The notes: a model not told the origin generated them from the sequence alone. A DNA stretch of 14,904 bases from an uncultured Oscillospiraceae bacterium (GCA_947631675.1 CANRMG010000025.1:1-14904), one strand, 5' to 3'. Numbered from the stretch's first letter, positions 1-7,294 are shown. Translations and numbers: made by a program.

Positions 1-132
1 GCATGAAGAAAGAGCCCTTACACGGCCACCATTCCACCAGCGCCGTATAAGAGCCCATCCAGCCAAGGGAGGCCGGTAGCTATACTATACGACCTCCCGC
101 TCAAAAAATCAAGGAGGATATACATACCCAAC
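1..132. other. left-edge leader inside mobile element
   Basis: No complete gene fits here. Two forward frames are open from the edge (stops at 48-50 and 77-79), so the 3' tail of an upstream gene may be present, but I cannot tell which frame is real. A strong ribosome binding site, AAGGAGG at 111-117, serves the gene at 133. One copy of the octamer TCCCGCTC (95-102) lies upstream of it. Confidence 0.4.
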
Positions 133-717
133 ATGAAAGAGCCGGTTTTATATTCTGGATATAGCGCGGCCTACATCTTGAACAGGCGGGCCCGTATAGA
201 GCGGAGTTGGAATGCCAGAATGAACGGAGGCTGGCCCGGAAAGGAAGCAAACGAAGAAGTAATAACCCTATATCCAAACCTTTTCGCAGAGCTTGGCGGG
301 CACGTCCCATGGCTAAAGACATTCGCCCAATATGCCGAAGTGAGCCCGGAGATCATGGCGGCAATTCTGGAGGACGGCGAGGAAATGACCGATGCGGAGC
401 AAGTGCATTTAGCATGGAGAATAAACCGCAAGCGTGGGTATCTGTTCGCCTCGCGGTTGCAGATCGTGGACCCTACCACAAACAAAGGAAAGTACCGGCG
501 GCGGCTGTTACGAGAAAAGAGCCAGGAAGCGGACGGCCTAGACGTGTTATCACCGGCCATCCCGCAACGGACGCTTGAAGCGTTAGAGAATAATTGCCCG
601 GTCCCGTATGGAATCTACTTGGACGCTATGGAGCGATTGCAAGAAGCCATCGACTACGAGCACCGAGAGGCTGAACGATCCAGAAGGACCAGGACGACAA
701 GGAGGGCCACAGCATGA
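133..717 (+). CDS. mobile-element protein with possible XRE-like helix-turn-helix
   Basis: A 194-residue soluble, charged protein of unknown function. ATG follows AAGGAGG by about 15 bases, rather far. Residues about 45-100 open with YPNLFAEL and continue with a pattern resembling the layout of phage and ICE XRE-type helix-turn-helix proteins, in which 'PNL-x-AE' precedes the first helix. I infer a degenerate DNA-binding domain, but key positions are not obvious. Residues 110-130 and the C-terminus are rich in Arg and Lys. No transmembrane segment or signal peptide is visible. Its stop overlaps the next ATG (ATGA), so the two genes are translationally coupled. Codon choice (many ATA, AGA, CTA, TTA) differs from genes right of 1330, fitting horizontal transfer. 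It lies inside the element ending at the tRNA-Thr fragment at 1228. Function not recognised. Confidence 0.75.
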   Translation: MKEPVLYSGYSAAYILNRRARIERSWNARMNGGWPGKEANEEVITLYPNLFAELGGHVPWLKTFAQYAEVSPEIMAAILEDGEEMTDAEQVHLAWRINRKRGYLFASRLQIVDPTTNKGKYRRRLLREKSQEADGLDVLSPAIPQRTLEALENNCPVPYGIYLDAMERLQEAIDYEHREAERSRRTRTTRRATA

Positions 718-1016
718 CATACCCGATAGACGTTGACAGGGCCCTGCACCTAATCCCGGAGGATGACCGCTATTTCCGGGAGTTTATGACCGTGTACCTC
801 CCGCTCGTCAATGACTGTTACCGGGACGGACGCGAGGGAGCCGACTTCACTTTCATGGACGGCCCGGAGGAGATCAAGGCGTGGGAGAAGCACACCGGGC
901 AGCACGTCAGGCCCGTTTCTGCAAAGGTCGTATGCACCATGATCCGCTATCTCCGGGACGCATACGAACAGGGCCGGAAAGACGCGCAGACCGTCCCGCT
1001 CACCGCTGAAGGATAA
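714..1016 (+). CDS. hypothetical mobile-element protein
   Basis: A 100-residue acidic protein that I do not recognise. The ATG overlaps the upstream stop as ATGA and is preceded by AAGGAGG within the end of the upstream gene, so the start is well supported. Predicted mainly helical and soluble, with Tyr- and Asp-rich segments and no cysteine cluster; no domain is evident. It is the last gene before the element's end. About 210 bases without a gene separate it from the attachment site. Being next to the att end, it is likely cargo or a small accessory gene rather than the integrase, which must be elsewhere in the element, outside this window. Confidence 0.7.
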   Translation: MTYPIDVDRALHLIPEDDRYFREFMTVYLPLVNDCYRDGREGADFTFMDGPEEIKAWEKHTGQHVRPVSAKVVCTMIRYLRDAYEQGRKDAQTVPLTAEG

Positions 1017-1057
1017 CACGCCGAGCGGGATTGACCACACGGCCCGTCCCGCTCACC
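991..1057. repeat. TCCCGCTC repeats near the element end
   Basis: A 14-base direct repeat, CCGTCCCGCTCACC, occurs at 991-1004 (inside the end of the preceding gene) and at 1044-1057. Between them lies the inverse, GAGCGGGA at 1023-1030, which pairs with 1047-1054 to form an 8-bp stem with a 16-base loop. The core octamer TCCCGCTC also occurs at 95-102 and 799-806. The stem has no T-run, so it is not a convincing terminator. Confidence 0.6.
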
Positions 1058-1116
1058 ACTTAAAGCCACCGCCACAAAACCGCCACCTATACACAAAAAA
1101 CCACCACACCACCACG

Positions 1117-1214
1117 CGACAAGCTACAACAAAATACGAAAGGCAAAATCGTCAATCGCTGACGGCGCAAGGGTTCCAGCCGTCAAGACACGACAAGCCA
1201 CAACGGGCAAAATC
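1117..1214 (+). repeat. candidate integrase arm-binding repeats
   Basis: CGACAAGCTACAAC (1117-1130) and CGACAAGCCACAAC (1191-1204) differ at one base of 14. Each is followed by an identical GGCAAAATC (1142-1150 and 1206-1214). The second pair ends 13 bases from the attachment core. Short direct repeats flanking one side of a core are the expected form of tyrosine-recombinase arm sites; this assignment is inference. Between the copies a hairpin, TGACGGC (1160-1166) with GCCGTCA (1179-1185), could form. Confidence 0.5.
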
Positions 1215-1227
1215 AACCGGCTTATAA

Positions 1228-1272
1228 TTGGTAATGACGAGGTCGGCGGTCCGAATCCGCCCAGCAGCTCCA
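1228..1272 (+). other. attachment site: 3' fragment of tRNA-Thr(GGT)
   Basis: From 1228 the sequence reads as the 3' part of a tRNA: anticodon loop TTGGTAA (1228-1234, anticodon GGT for threonine), anticodon 3' stem TGACG, variable loop AGGTC (1240-1244), T-stem GGCGG (1245-1249), T-loop TCCGAAT, closing CCGCC (1257-1261), acceptor strand CAGCAGC (1262-1268), discriminator T and an encoded CCA (1270-1272). The five bases before the loop (TATAA) cannot pair with TGACG and no 5' half is present, so homology begins at the anticodon loop. The element to the left therefore inserted in a tRNA-Thr gene; the restored full tRNA is expected at the far left end of the element, outside the window. Confidence 0.88.
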
Positions 1273-1279
1273 CGAGCAG

Positions 1280-1311
1280 GCCCCGCAGTCTTGAGACTGC
1301 GGGGCTTTTTT
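1280..1311 (+). terminator. intrinsic terminator of the original tRNA-Thr gene
   Basis: An 11-bp perfect stem, GCCCCGCAGTC (1280-1290) and GACTGCGGGGC (1295-1305), with loop TTGA, is followed by six T (1306-1311). It sits eight bases after the tRNA CCA end, so it was probably the tRNA's terminator before the element inserted. It now stops any transcription leaving the element before the convergent DegV gene. Confidence 0.9.
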
Positions 1312-1329
1312 ATGTTTTTCGGGAGTGCC

Positions 1330-2169
1330 TCAGTAGGTGATGATGATGCCCTGGTGCTGGGCGTAGAAGCTGCACAGGCCCCCGCAGGGGATGACCGTGA
1401 TCCGGGCGCCGGCCCAGCGGGCCAGGATGTCCCGGCGAAGGGTCTCGGCTCCTGCCGGGTTGAGGCAGTGGCTGATGACCACCGGGCGGGTCCCGTCGAA
1501 GCCGGTGTTGGCCATCTCCTCCAATATCTTCGCCAGCACCCGGCGCTCGCCCCGGGTCTTGTAGAAGAAGTCGATGCGCCCGTCATGGGTCCGGCGGCCC
1601 AGCACCCGCATGTGCAGGTGTCCGGCGATGAAACCCACCACCCGGCTCACCCGGCCGTTCTTCACCAGGTTCTCAAAGCTGCTGAGGGCGAACATGATGT
1701 GGCCGGCGGCGTTGAACTGTTCCAGGGCCCGGCAGATGTGGTCGAAGCTCTTGCCCTGGCCGATGAGCCGGTCGGCGAGCTCCGCCGCGCTGGCTAGGGC
1801 CCCGGCGTCGCTCAGGGTGTCCAGGACGAAGATGTTCTTGTCAGGGCTTGCCTCCAGCACCATGTGCCGGGCGGCCATGGCCGCGGCATAGCTGCCGGAG
1901 AGGTTGGAACTGATGGTGAGGGCGATGACGTTGTCCGCCCGCTCAAACTCGGCCGCCCACTCCCCGGGGCTGGGGCAGGCGCTGGTGCTGGCCCCCTGGT
2001 GCTCCGTCATGGCCCGGAGCATGGCCTCCGTGTCCAGGTCCGGCGTATCCACGAACTCCCGGGAGCCGATGTTGATCTTGAAGGGCACCAGGGAGAAGGA
2101 TACGTTGGGAGCGGTGACGTCCAGAGAGCGGATGTCGCAGGAGCTGTCCGATACGATGAGCCAGTCCAT
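1330..2169 (-). CDS. DegV family fatty-acid-binding protein
   Basis: A 279-residue DegV-family protein, close to the usual length of about 280. Members bind a fatty acid; FakB proteins present it to the FakA kinase to make acyl phosphate for phospholipid synthesis. The N-terminus MDWLIVSDSSCDI is the family's first strand and Asp/Ser turn. Residues 61-67 (STSACPS) match the TSxPS lipid-head region, and SSNLSGSY at 87-94 is the second conserved motif. The ATG at 2169 is preferred because AAGGAG lies 7 bases upstream; the frame opens 15 codons earlier without such a site. No fakA-like gene is nearby, so a FakB role is not proven here. It stands alone, convergent with the tRNA fragment. Confidence 0.9.
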   Translation of the reverse strand: MDWLIVSDSSCDIRSLDVTAPNVSFSLVPFKINIGSREFVDTPDLDTEAMLRAMTEHQGASTSACPSPGEWAAEFERADNVIALTISSNLSGSYAAAMAARHMVLEASPDKNIFVLDTLSDAGALASAAELADRLIGQGKSFDHICRALEQFNAAGHIMFALSSFENLVKNGRVSRVVGFIAGHLHMRVLGRRTHDGRIDFFYKTRGERRVLAKILEEMANTGFDGTRPVVISHCLNPAGAETLRRDILARWAGARITVIPCGGLCSFYAQHQGIIITY

Positions 2170-2311
2170 AAGGTCTCCTTCCTGCGCCGGGCGCGCATGA
2201 TGGTCTTGTCTCATACAGCTCCATCATAAACCGTGCGGGGCCAAAAGCCTATCCACGGTTCGTGCCGCGGCTCTACCCTCCGTTCGGAAGGGGGCTCTCC
2301 GATTCGTAGAA

Positions 2312-2362
2312 TCCGCCGGGAACAGGGCGTTCAAGCCCCGTTCCCGGCGGACTTTGGTTTTT
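2312..2362. terminator. long hairpin terminator after thiT
   Basis: TCCGCCGGGAAC (2312-2323) pairs perfectly with GTTCCCGGCGGA (2340-2351), and the stem continues three pairs beyond an A/C mismatch around loop CGTTCAAG. On the plus side it is followed by a T-rich tract (CTTTGGTTTTTC); on the minus side only by TTCTACG. It lies 17 bases past the thiT stop, so it probably ends that transcript although the better T-tract faces the other way. The rest of 2170-2311 holds no gene, only a 7-bp inverted repeat, AACCGTG (2229-2235) and CACGGTT (2254-2260), upstream of the DegV gene. Confidence 0.65.
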
Positions 2363-2368
2363 CTTTGC

Positions 2369-2941
2369 TCAGGTCAGGTCCTCGCCCCGGAAGTACTTTC
2401 CCAGGGGCTTGTAGATGAGCATGGCCACGATCTCCGTCAGCACCAGCTCGCCCAGCATGTAGGAGCCATTGTAGGCCAGGGAGTAGACGATGCTGGTCAT
2501 GCCGTACTCGTTGGGCCACATGGCGTCCCAGATCCACACGCCGGTGATGAAGTGGCAGATGAACCGCAGGCAGAACGTGACGGCGATGCCCGTGGCCACG
2601 GCGGCGGGGCCCTTGCCCATGGGCTTGTCGAAGACGCCGGACAGGCCGATGACCGTGTAGGCCACGATGTAGTCCAGCATGACGATGGCCACGGCCATGC
2701 CGAAGCCGGTGGCGTAGCGGACGTTGTCCAGGCCCAGCACCAGCTGCAGGGCGCTGTACACGAACGCGCTCACCAGGCCCCACTTCCAGCCGTAGCGGTG
2801 GCTGAGGAGGATGAGGGGAAGCATGCTCACTAGGGTGATGCCGCCTCCCATGGGCATGTCGAACTTGATCATGCTCAGCACCGTTCCCACGGCGATGAGC
2901 ATGGCGCTCTCCACGAGCTTGCGGGTGTTGATCTTCTTCAT
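2369..2941 (-). CDS. thiT: thiamine ECF transporter S component ThiT
   Basis: A 190-residue integral membrane protein with about six hydrophobic segments, the size of ThiT S components (roughly 180-200). The S component binds thiamine in the membrane and works with the shared EcfT/EcfA/EcfA' energizing module, which is not in this window. The segment MGGGITLVSMLPLILLSHR (about residues 31-49) and the following YGWKWGLVSAF resemble the conserved loop and helix of ThiT. The N-terminus is short and basic, without a cleavable signal. ATG is preceded by AAGGAG six bases upstream. The TPP riboswitch in its leader independently points to thiamine. It is transcribed alone from its own promoter and should be switched off when thiamine pyrophosphate is plentiful. 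Confidence 0.93.
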   Translation of the reverse strand: MKKINTRKLVESAMLIAVGTVLSMIKFDMPMGGGITLVSMLPLILLSHRYGWKWGLVSAFVYSALQLVLGLDNVRYATGFGMAVAIVMLDYIVAYTVIGLSGVFDKPMGKGPAAVATGIAVTFCLRFICHFITGVWIWDAMWPNEYGMTSIVYSLAYNGSYMLGELVLTEIVAMLIYKPLGKYFRGEDLT

Positions 2942-2960
2942 TTTTTCTCCTTTCTTTGAG

Positions 2961-2996
2961 AAAAACAGCCGCCGCCGGTCTCAATGGCCGACGGCG
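2961..2996 (-). terminator. riboswitch expression-platform terminator before thiT
   Basis: On the minus strand GCCGTCGG (2995-2988) pairs with CCGGCGGC (2978-2971), one pair being G-U, and is followed within a few bases by five T (2965-2961). It lies between the TPP aptamer and the thiT start, as expected for control by premature termination. I did not resolve an antiterminator. Confidence 0.75.
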
Positions 2997-3016
2997 AAAG
3001 CGCAGCAATGCTGCCC

Positions 3017-3103
3017 GTTTTCCTACGCCGGTATTATCCGGATCAGGTTCCAGGGTCCGGCGCGCCGCGCCGTCTCAGCCGGGCGGATGCCCAGCGCCCC
3101 TTT
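3017..3103 (-). promoter_or_regulatory. TPP riboswitch aptamer (THI element)
   Basis: The minus strand shows the THI-box landmarks in order: a 5' GGGGCGC arm (about 3100-3094), GGCTGAGA (about 3080-3073), then ACCCTGGAACCTGAT (about 3056-3042) and CGGATAATACCGGCGTAGG, the core that grips thiamine pyrophosphate. Length, order and position ahead of thiT agree. Ligand binding is expected to favour the downstream terminator at 2961-2996. Confidence 0.95.
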
Positions 3104-3117
3104 TCGATTGTATGCTA

Positions 3118-3146
3118 AGTATATACCTGTCCATGGAGGATGTCAA
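3118..3146 (-). promoter_or_regulatory. sigma-A promoter of the TPP riboswitch-thiT unit
   Basis: On the minus strand, a perfect -35 TTGACA (3146-3141), a 17-base spacer and -10 TATACT (3123-3118). Transcription would begin near 3111, a few bases before the aptamer. Confidence 0.88.
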
Positions 3147-3159
3147 CGGCTTTGAAGCG

Positions 3160-3186
3160 AAAAAGACCGCGGCGAAAGCCGCGGTC
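3160..3186 (-). terminator. terminator of the CDF transporter gene
   Basis: A 9-bp perfect GACCGCGGC/GCCGCGGTC stem (3165-3173 and 3178-3186) with a four-base loop is followed on the minus strand by five T (3164-3160). It begins 8 bases past the CDF stop codon and insulates it from the thiT promoter. Confidence 0.92.
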
Positions 3187-3193
3187 TCATATG

Positions 3194-4372
3194 TCAGTGG
3201 GGCGGGGCCATATAGTCCCGGTCGATGGTGACGGTCACGTCCCCGTCGGGGTGCTTTTCCCGGACGATGTTGGTGAGCATCCGCCGTATCTCCTCCTCCG
3301 GGATGGAGACGTCCGGGGGCACGAAGCAGTCGAAATGGACCTGGGTGCGGCCGTTGTCATGGGACAGGAGCAGGTCGTGGACCGTGAGCCGGGGGTCGAT
3401 GAAGGCCATCTGCCGGGTCATATGGGCCCGCAGGCGGTTCTCCTCCGAGTCCTCATGGGAGATGGGGTCCAGCTGGAACACGATGTGAAGGCCGTCCCGC
3501 TCCCAGAAATCCTGGGCCAGGCCGATGAGGGCCTGGTGCAGGGCCATGATGTCCTCCCGGGCGTCCATCTCCACGTGGGCGCTGGCGAACCGGCGGCCGG
3601 GGCCGTAGTCGTGGAGCATCAGATCGTGGGTGGCCAGCACGCCGGGGCAGGCCTCGATCCGTTGCCGGATGGCGTCTACCACCGCCGGCTCCGGCTTCTG
3701 GCCCAGCAGCGGGTCCATGGTGTCCCGGACCAGGGTGAAGCCCCCGTACAGCACGAACACCGCCACGCCCACGCCCAGCCAGCCATCCAGGTCCAGGCCC
3801 GTGAGGCGGGCCGCCGCCATGCCGACGAGCACCACGCCGGTGGCGATGGCGTCGTTGCGGCTGTCCGCCGCCGTGGCCAGCAGGGTGCGGGAGTCGATGC
3901 GCCGGCCCGCGTCCAGGTTGAACATCATCATCCACAGCTTCACCAGGATGGACCCGGCCAGCACCGCCGCCATGGTCCAGGAGAAGGCCGGCACTTGGGG
4001 GTGGATCACCCGCTGGACGCTGCTTTTCAAAAGCTCCACGCCCGCCACCAGGATGAGCACCGCCACCATCAGCCCCGCCAGGTACTCGTACCGGCCGTGG
4101 CCATAGGGGTGCTCCGCGTCCGCGGGCCGGGCCGCCAGCCGGAAGCCCAGCAGGCTCACGATGTTGGACGCGGCGTCGGACAGGTTGTTGACCCCGTCCG
4201 CCGCGATGGCCACGGACCCGGCCGCGAGACCGGTCAGCAGCTTCAAAAGAAACAGCGTCACGTTCGTCACGATGGCCAGGATGCTGGCCATCTGACCGTA
4301 GGCCGTGCGGACCTCCGGCCGGTCGGTGCGGCCGCTGTCGGGTATGAACTTTTTCGCCAGCCACCGGAACAC
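3194..4372 (-). CDS. cation diffusion facilitator (CDF) metal transporter
   Basis: A 392-residue membrane antiporter exporting a divalent metal in exchange for protons. Transmembrane helices fill residues about 28-215. Helix 2 has AADGVNNLSDAASN (57-70) with D59, N63 and D66 as likely metal ligands. HPYGHGR at 88-94 is the usual cytoplasmic loop motif, and helix 5 has DSRND (D170, D174). A C-terminal ferredoxin-like domain follows (about 220-295). Classical CDFs end near 300 residues; this one continues with about 90 more that look like a second domain of the same kind. The helix 2 ligands are not the HxxxD of zinc-type members, so manganese, iron or another metal is possible; I cannot say which. 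Start is GTG at 4372, with GAGGAGG 8 bases upstream. It has its own promoter and terminator. Confidence 0.92.
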   Translation of the reverse strand: MFRWLAKKFIPDSGRTDRPEVRTAYGQMASILAIVTNVTLFLLKLLTGLAAGSVAIAADGVNNLSDAASNIVSLLGFRLAARPADAEHPYGHGRYEYLAGLMVAVLILVAGVELLKSSVQRVIHPQVPAFSWTMAAVLAGSILVKLWMMMFNLDAGRRIDSRTLLATAADSRNDAIATGVVLVGMAAARLTGLDLDGWLGVGVAVFVLYGGFTLVRDTMDPLLGQKPEPAVVDAIRQRIEACPGVLATHDLMLHDYGPGRRFASAHVEMDAREDIMALHQALIGLAQDFWERDGLHIVFQLDPISHEDSEENRLRAHMTRQMAFIDPRLTVHDLLLSHDNGRTQVHFDCFVPPDVSIPEEEIRRMLTNIVREKHPDGDVTVTIDRDYMAPPH

Positions 4373-4431
4373 GCGCCCGCCTCCTCATGCCATGCTATGC
4401 CAAGGGCGGCCGTATCGTGCCGCCTGATGCG

Positions 4432-4461
4432 AGCATAAGGCCGGAGGCGGCCTTTTGTCAA
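4432..4461 (-). promoter_or_regulatory. promoter of the CDF gene overlapping a hairpin
   Basis: On the minus strand TTGACA (4461-4456), an 18-base spacer and TATGCT (4437-4432). The spacer coincides with a 7-bp hairpin, AAGGCCG/CGGCCTT (4437-4443 and 4448-4454). The hairpin lies just past the btuD stop and could help end that transcript, but lacks a T-run on the minus strand. Confidence 0.6.
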
Positions 4462-4463
4462 TG

Positions 4464-5221
<758 letters not shown>

Positions 5222-5225
<4 letters not shown>

Positions 5226-6250
5226 TCCGACCGCCTCCTTCGCCCGGCAAAGTAGATATAGAGGAAGAAGGGCGCGCCCAAAAGCGCCGTGATGGAGCCG
5301 ATGGGTATCTCCCGGGGCGGGGCGATGGTGCGGGCGGCCAAATCGCACAGCACCATGAACGTGCCGCCGAACAGGGCCGACGCGGGCAGCACCTTTCGGT
5401 GGCCGGCGCCGAAAAAGCGCCGCACCACGTGGGGGGCGATCAGGTCCACAAACCCGATCACGCCCACGAAGGACACCGCCGTGGCCGTCAGCGCCGCCAC
5501 GGCGCAGATGAGAAGCTTTTTGCACCGGCCCATGTCCACGCCCACCACCTGGGCCTGCTCCTCGCCGAAGGTCATCACGTCCATCTCCCGCCCATAGCGG
5601 AAAAAGAGCAGCCCGCACAGGATGGTCACCGGCAGCAGCACCCACACGCTGGCCCACTCCCGCATGGAGAAACTGCCCAGCAGCCACAGATTCACCCGCT
5701 GGGCATAGGCGGGGGAGAGGGTGGCCAGCAGGCTCATCAGGGCGTTGAAAAAGAGGCTTGCCACCATGCCGATGAGGATGATGGTCAGGTTGCTCATGCC
5801 CTTATCGATGCGCCCGGCGGCCCACAGGACGAAAAACACTGTCCCCAGCCCGAAGGCCAGGCTCACCGCCGGCAGCAGGAACATCCGTCCCGCCCCGGAG
5901 GCCAGCCCCGTCACGATCACGATGGCGGCTCCCAGGCCCGCCCCGGAGGACACGCCAAGGCTGAAGGGGGAGGCCAGGGGATTTTGCAGCAGCGACTGCA
6001 TCACCGTCCCGGACATGGCCAGGGCCGCCCCGGTGAGAAAGGCCAGCAGCACCCGGGGCAGGCGCATGTCCATGACCATGGAGGGGTACACGGTGCTGAA
6101 GCCCTCCGGCAGGCCGGCTCCGAAGAGCCGGTCCGCCAGGATGGCCAGGATGTCACGGGCCGGGATATGGACGCTGCCCACAGCCACGGCGGCGATCACG
6201 CTGATCGCCGCCAGCGCTGCCAGCACCGCCATTTTTCCCCGGGTCCTCAT
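5222..6250 (-). CDS. btuC: cobalamin ABC transporter permease, FecCD family
   Basis: A 342-residue integral membrane permease, standard length for the BtuC/FecCD family, which forms a homodimer with ten helices per subunit. Recognisable segments: an N-terminal helix at 8-25; RLPRVLLAFLTGAALAMSG (63-81); the family hallmark QNPLASPFSLGVSSGAGLGA (89-108); and GFVDLIAPHVVRRFFG (266-281), the loop that couples to the ATPase. The start ATG overlaps the binding-protein stop (ATGA), and the stop overlaps the ATPase start, so all three genes are translationally coupled. By family alone it could carry iron chelates, heme or B12; the cobalamin riboswitch favours B12. Confidence 0.94.
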
Positions 6251-7167
6251 TCGGTGTAGTAGTCGGGATAGATGGCCCGGGCCATCTGCTCCATGGCCAG
6301 GACCACGTTCTGGTTGGGCAGGGTGGAGGCGTTGGTGTCGATGGACCAGACCTGCCCTTCCGCCACAGCGGACACGCCGTCCCAGCCGTCGCGGCTCAGG
6401 ATCTCGCCCACCGGGTCGTCGATGTAGTTCACATTGGTGAGGATCACGTCAGGGTCCGCGGCCACCACGGCCTCGGCCTCCACGCTGAGCCACCCCTCCT
6501 GGTCCGCCAGGATGTTCTCAGCGCCGATGAGGGTGAGCATCTCGTCCAGGAACACGCCCTTTCCGAAGCTGTACATATAGGGGGCGGCGGATATTTCAAA
6601 ATAGACGCTCTTCCGCTCCTCGTCGGGGATGGTCCCGCCGATGGCGGCCAGGCGGTCCACCTCTTCCTGCATGTCCTCAATGAGGGCCTCGCCCGCCTCG
6701 GTCTCCCCCAGCACCGCTGCTACAAAGGCGATGTCGCTCTCGATGTCGGCGATGGAGTCGCTGTTGGGCACGCAGGCCACGCACACCCCCAGGTCGATGA
6801 GGGGCTGGAAGGGATCGGTCTGGTCATAGAGCGACATGTTGGATACCAGCAGCAGGTCCGGCTCCAGGGCCGCCAGCTTCTCCATATCCGGGGCGGCCAT
6901 ATCGAACTGGGGCGCGTCCGGGTCCAGACCCTTAAGGCCGGCGCTGTTGGTGTCGTACCCCACGATCTGACTGCCGTGGCCCAGGGCCGTCACCATCTCT
7001 GTCAGGGACGGGGCAAGGACCACGATGGAGTTTATTTCGCCGGGGACGGTGATGGCCGCGCCGCTGGGGTCCTGGGTCGGCGGCACGGGCTCGTCCGCCG
7101 CCAGGGCGGACACGTCCAGGCCCAGGAGCAGGGACAGGGCCAGCATGAGTGCGAAGAGCTTTTTCAT
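6247..7167 (-). CDS. btuF: cobalamin-binding substrate-binding protein (BtuF-like)
   Basis: Extracytoplasmic binding protein of the BtuF/FecB fold (about 306 residues). The second ATG (7167) is preferred: GGAGG lies about 8 bases ahead, whereas the first ATG (7173) is only 2-3 bases from it. The signal peptide (MKKLFALMLALSLLLG) ends at ALA-A, residues 21-24. There is no lipobox cysteine, unusual for a Gram-positive binding protein, which normally needs a lipid anchor. The two-lobed fold is suggested by IVVLAPSLTEMVTALGHG near the start, EPDLLLVSNM in the first lobe and GVFLDEMLTLIGAENILAD in the second. First gene of the operon behind the cobalamin riboswitch. Without the riboswitch a siderophore or heme ligand would be equally possible. 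Confidence 0.9.
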   Translation of the reverse strand: MKKLFALMLALSLLLGLDVSALAADEPVPPTQDPSGAAITVPGEINSIVVLAPSLTEMVTALGHGSQIVGYDTNSAGLKGLDPDAPQFDMAAPDMEKLAALEPDLLLVSNMSLYDQTDPFQPLIDLGVCVACVPNSDSIADIESDIAFVAAVLGETEAGEALIEDMQEEVDRLAAIGGTIPDEERKSVYFEISAAPYMYSFGKGVFLDEMLTLIGAENILADQEGWLSVEAEAVVAADPDVILTNVNYIDDPVGEILSRDGWDGVSAVAEGQVWSIDTNASTLPNQNVVLAMEQMARAIYPDYYTE

Positions 7168-7211
7168 AGGCATTTCCTCCGTTTTGTCTCCCGGAAAGGC
7201 ATCGTTAAAAT

Positions 7212-7239
7212 AAAAAGAGCGCCCTTCGATGAAGGGGCG
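7212..7239 (-). terminator. expression-platform terminator before btuF
   Basis: On the minus strand CGCCC pairs with GGGCG, and TTC with GAA across a bulged C, in the 20-base segment 7239-7220, followed by a T-rich tract (TCTTTTTATTTTAA, from 7218). An upstream copy of AACGCCC (minus strand, about 7272-7266) could compete for the same 3' arm, a plausible antiterminator (inference). Confidence 0.78.
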
Positions 7240-7294
7240 TTTTATGCAATACAGGACCTGTGACGGGCGTTCCTGCTCGACCGCGCCGTCATGG

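Noticed and set aside
1023..1054. Terminator after the element's last gene
   Set aside because: The GAGCGGGA/TCCCGCTC stem has a 16-base loop and no T-run.
1080..1120. CRISPR-like or short tandem repeat (ACCGCCAC and ACCACCAC runs)
   Set aside because: The units are irregular, short and lack spacers of constant length; it is only a C/A-rich tract.
1228..1272. Complete tRNA-Thr gene
   Set aside because: The 5' acceptor, D-arm and 5' anticodon stem are missing; only the 3' part is present.
2223..2228. Promoter -10 (TATGAT, minus strand) for the DegV gene
   Set aside because: No matching -35 at 16-18 bases.
3140..4438. 432-codon plus-strand open frame opposite the CDF gene
   Set aside because: Composition is His/Gly/Asp/Val-rich without hydrophobic pattern, as expected from the complement of a GC-rich gene; the minus strand has clear CDF motifs, ribosome site and terminator.
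5399..6259. 286-codon plus-strand frame opposite the permease
   Set aside because: Its His/Gln/Gly-rich content is an artefact of GC-rich complement; no start signal.
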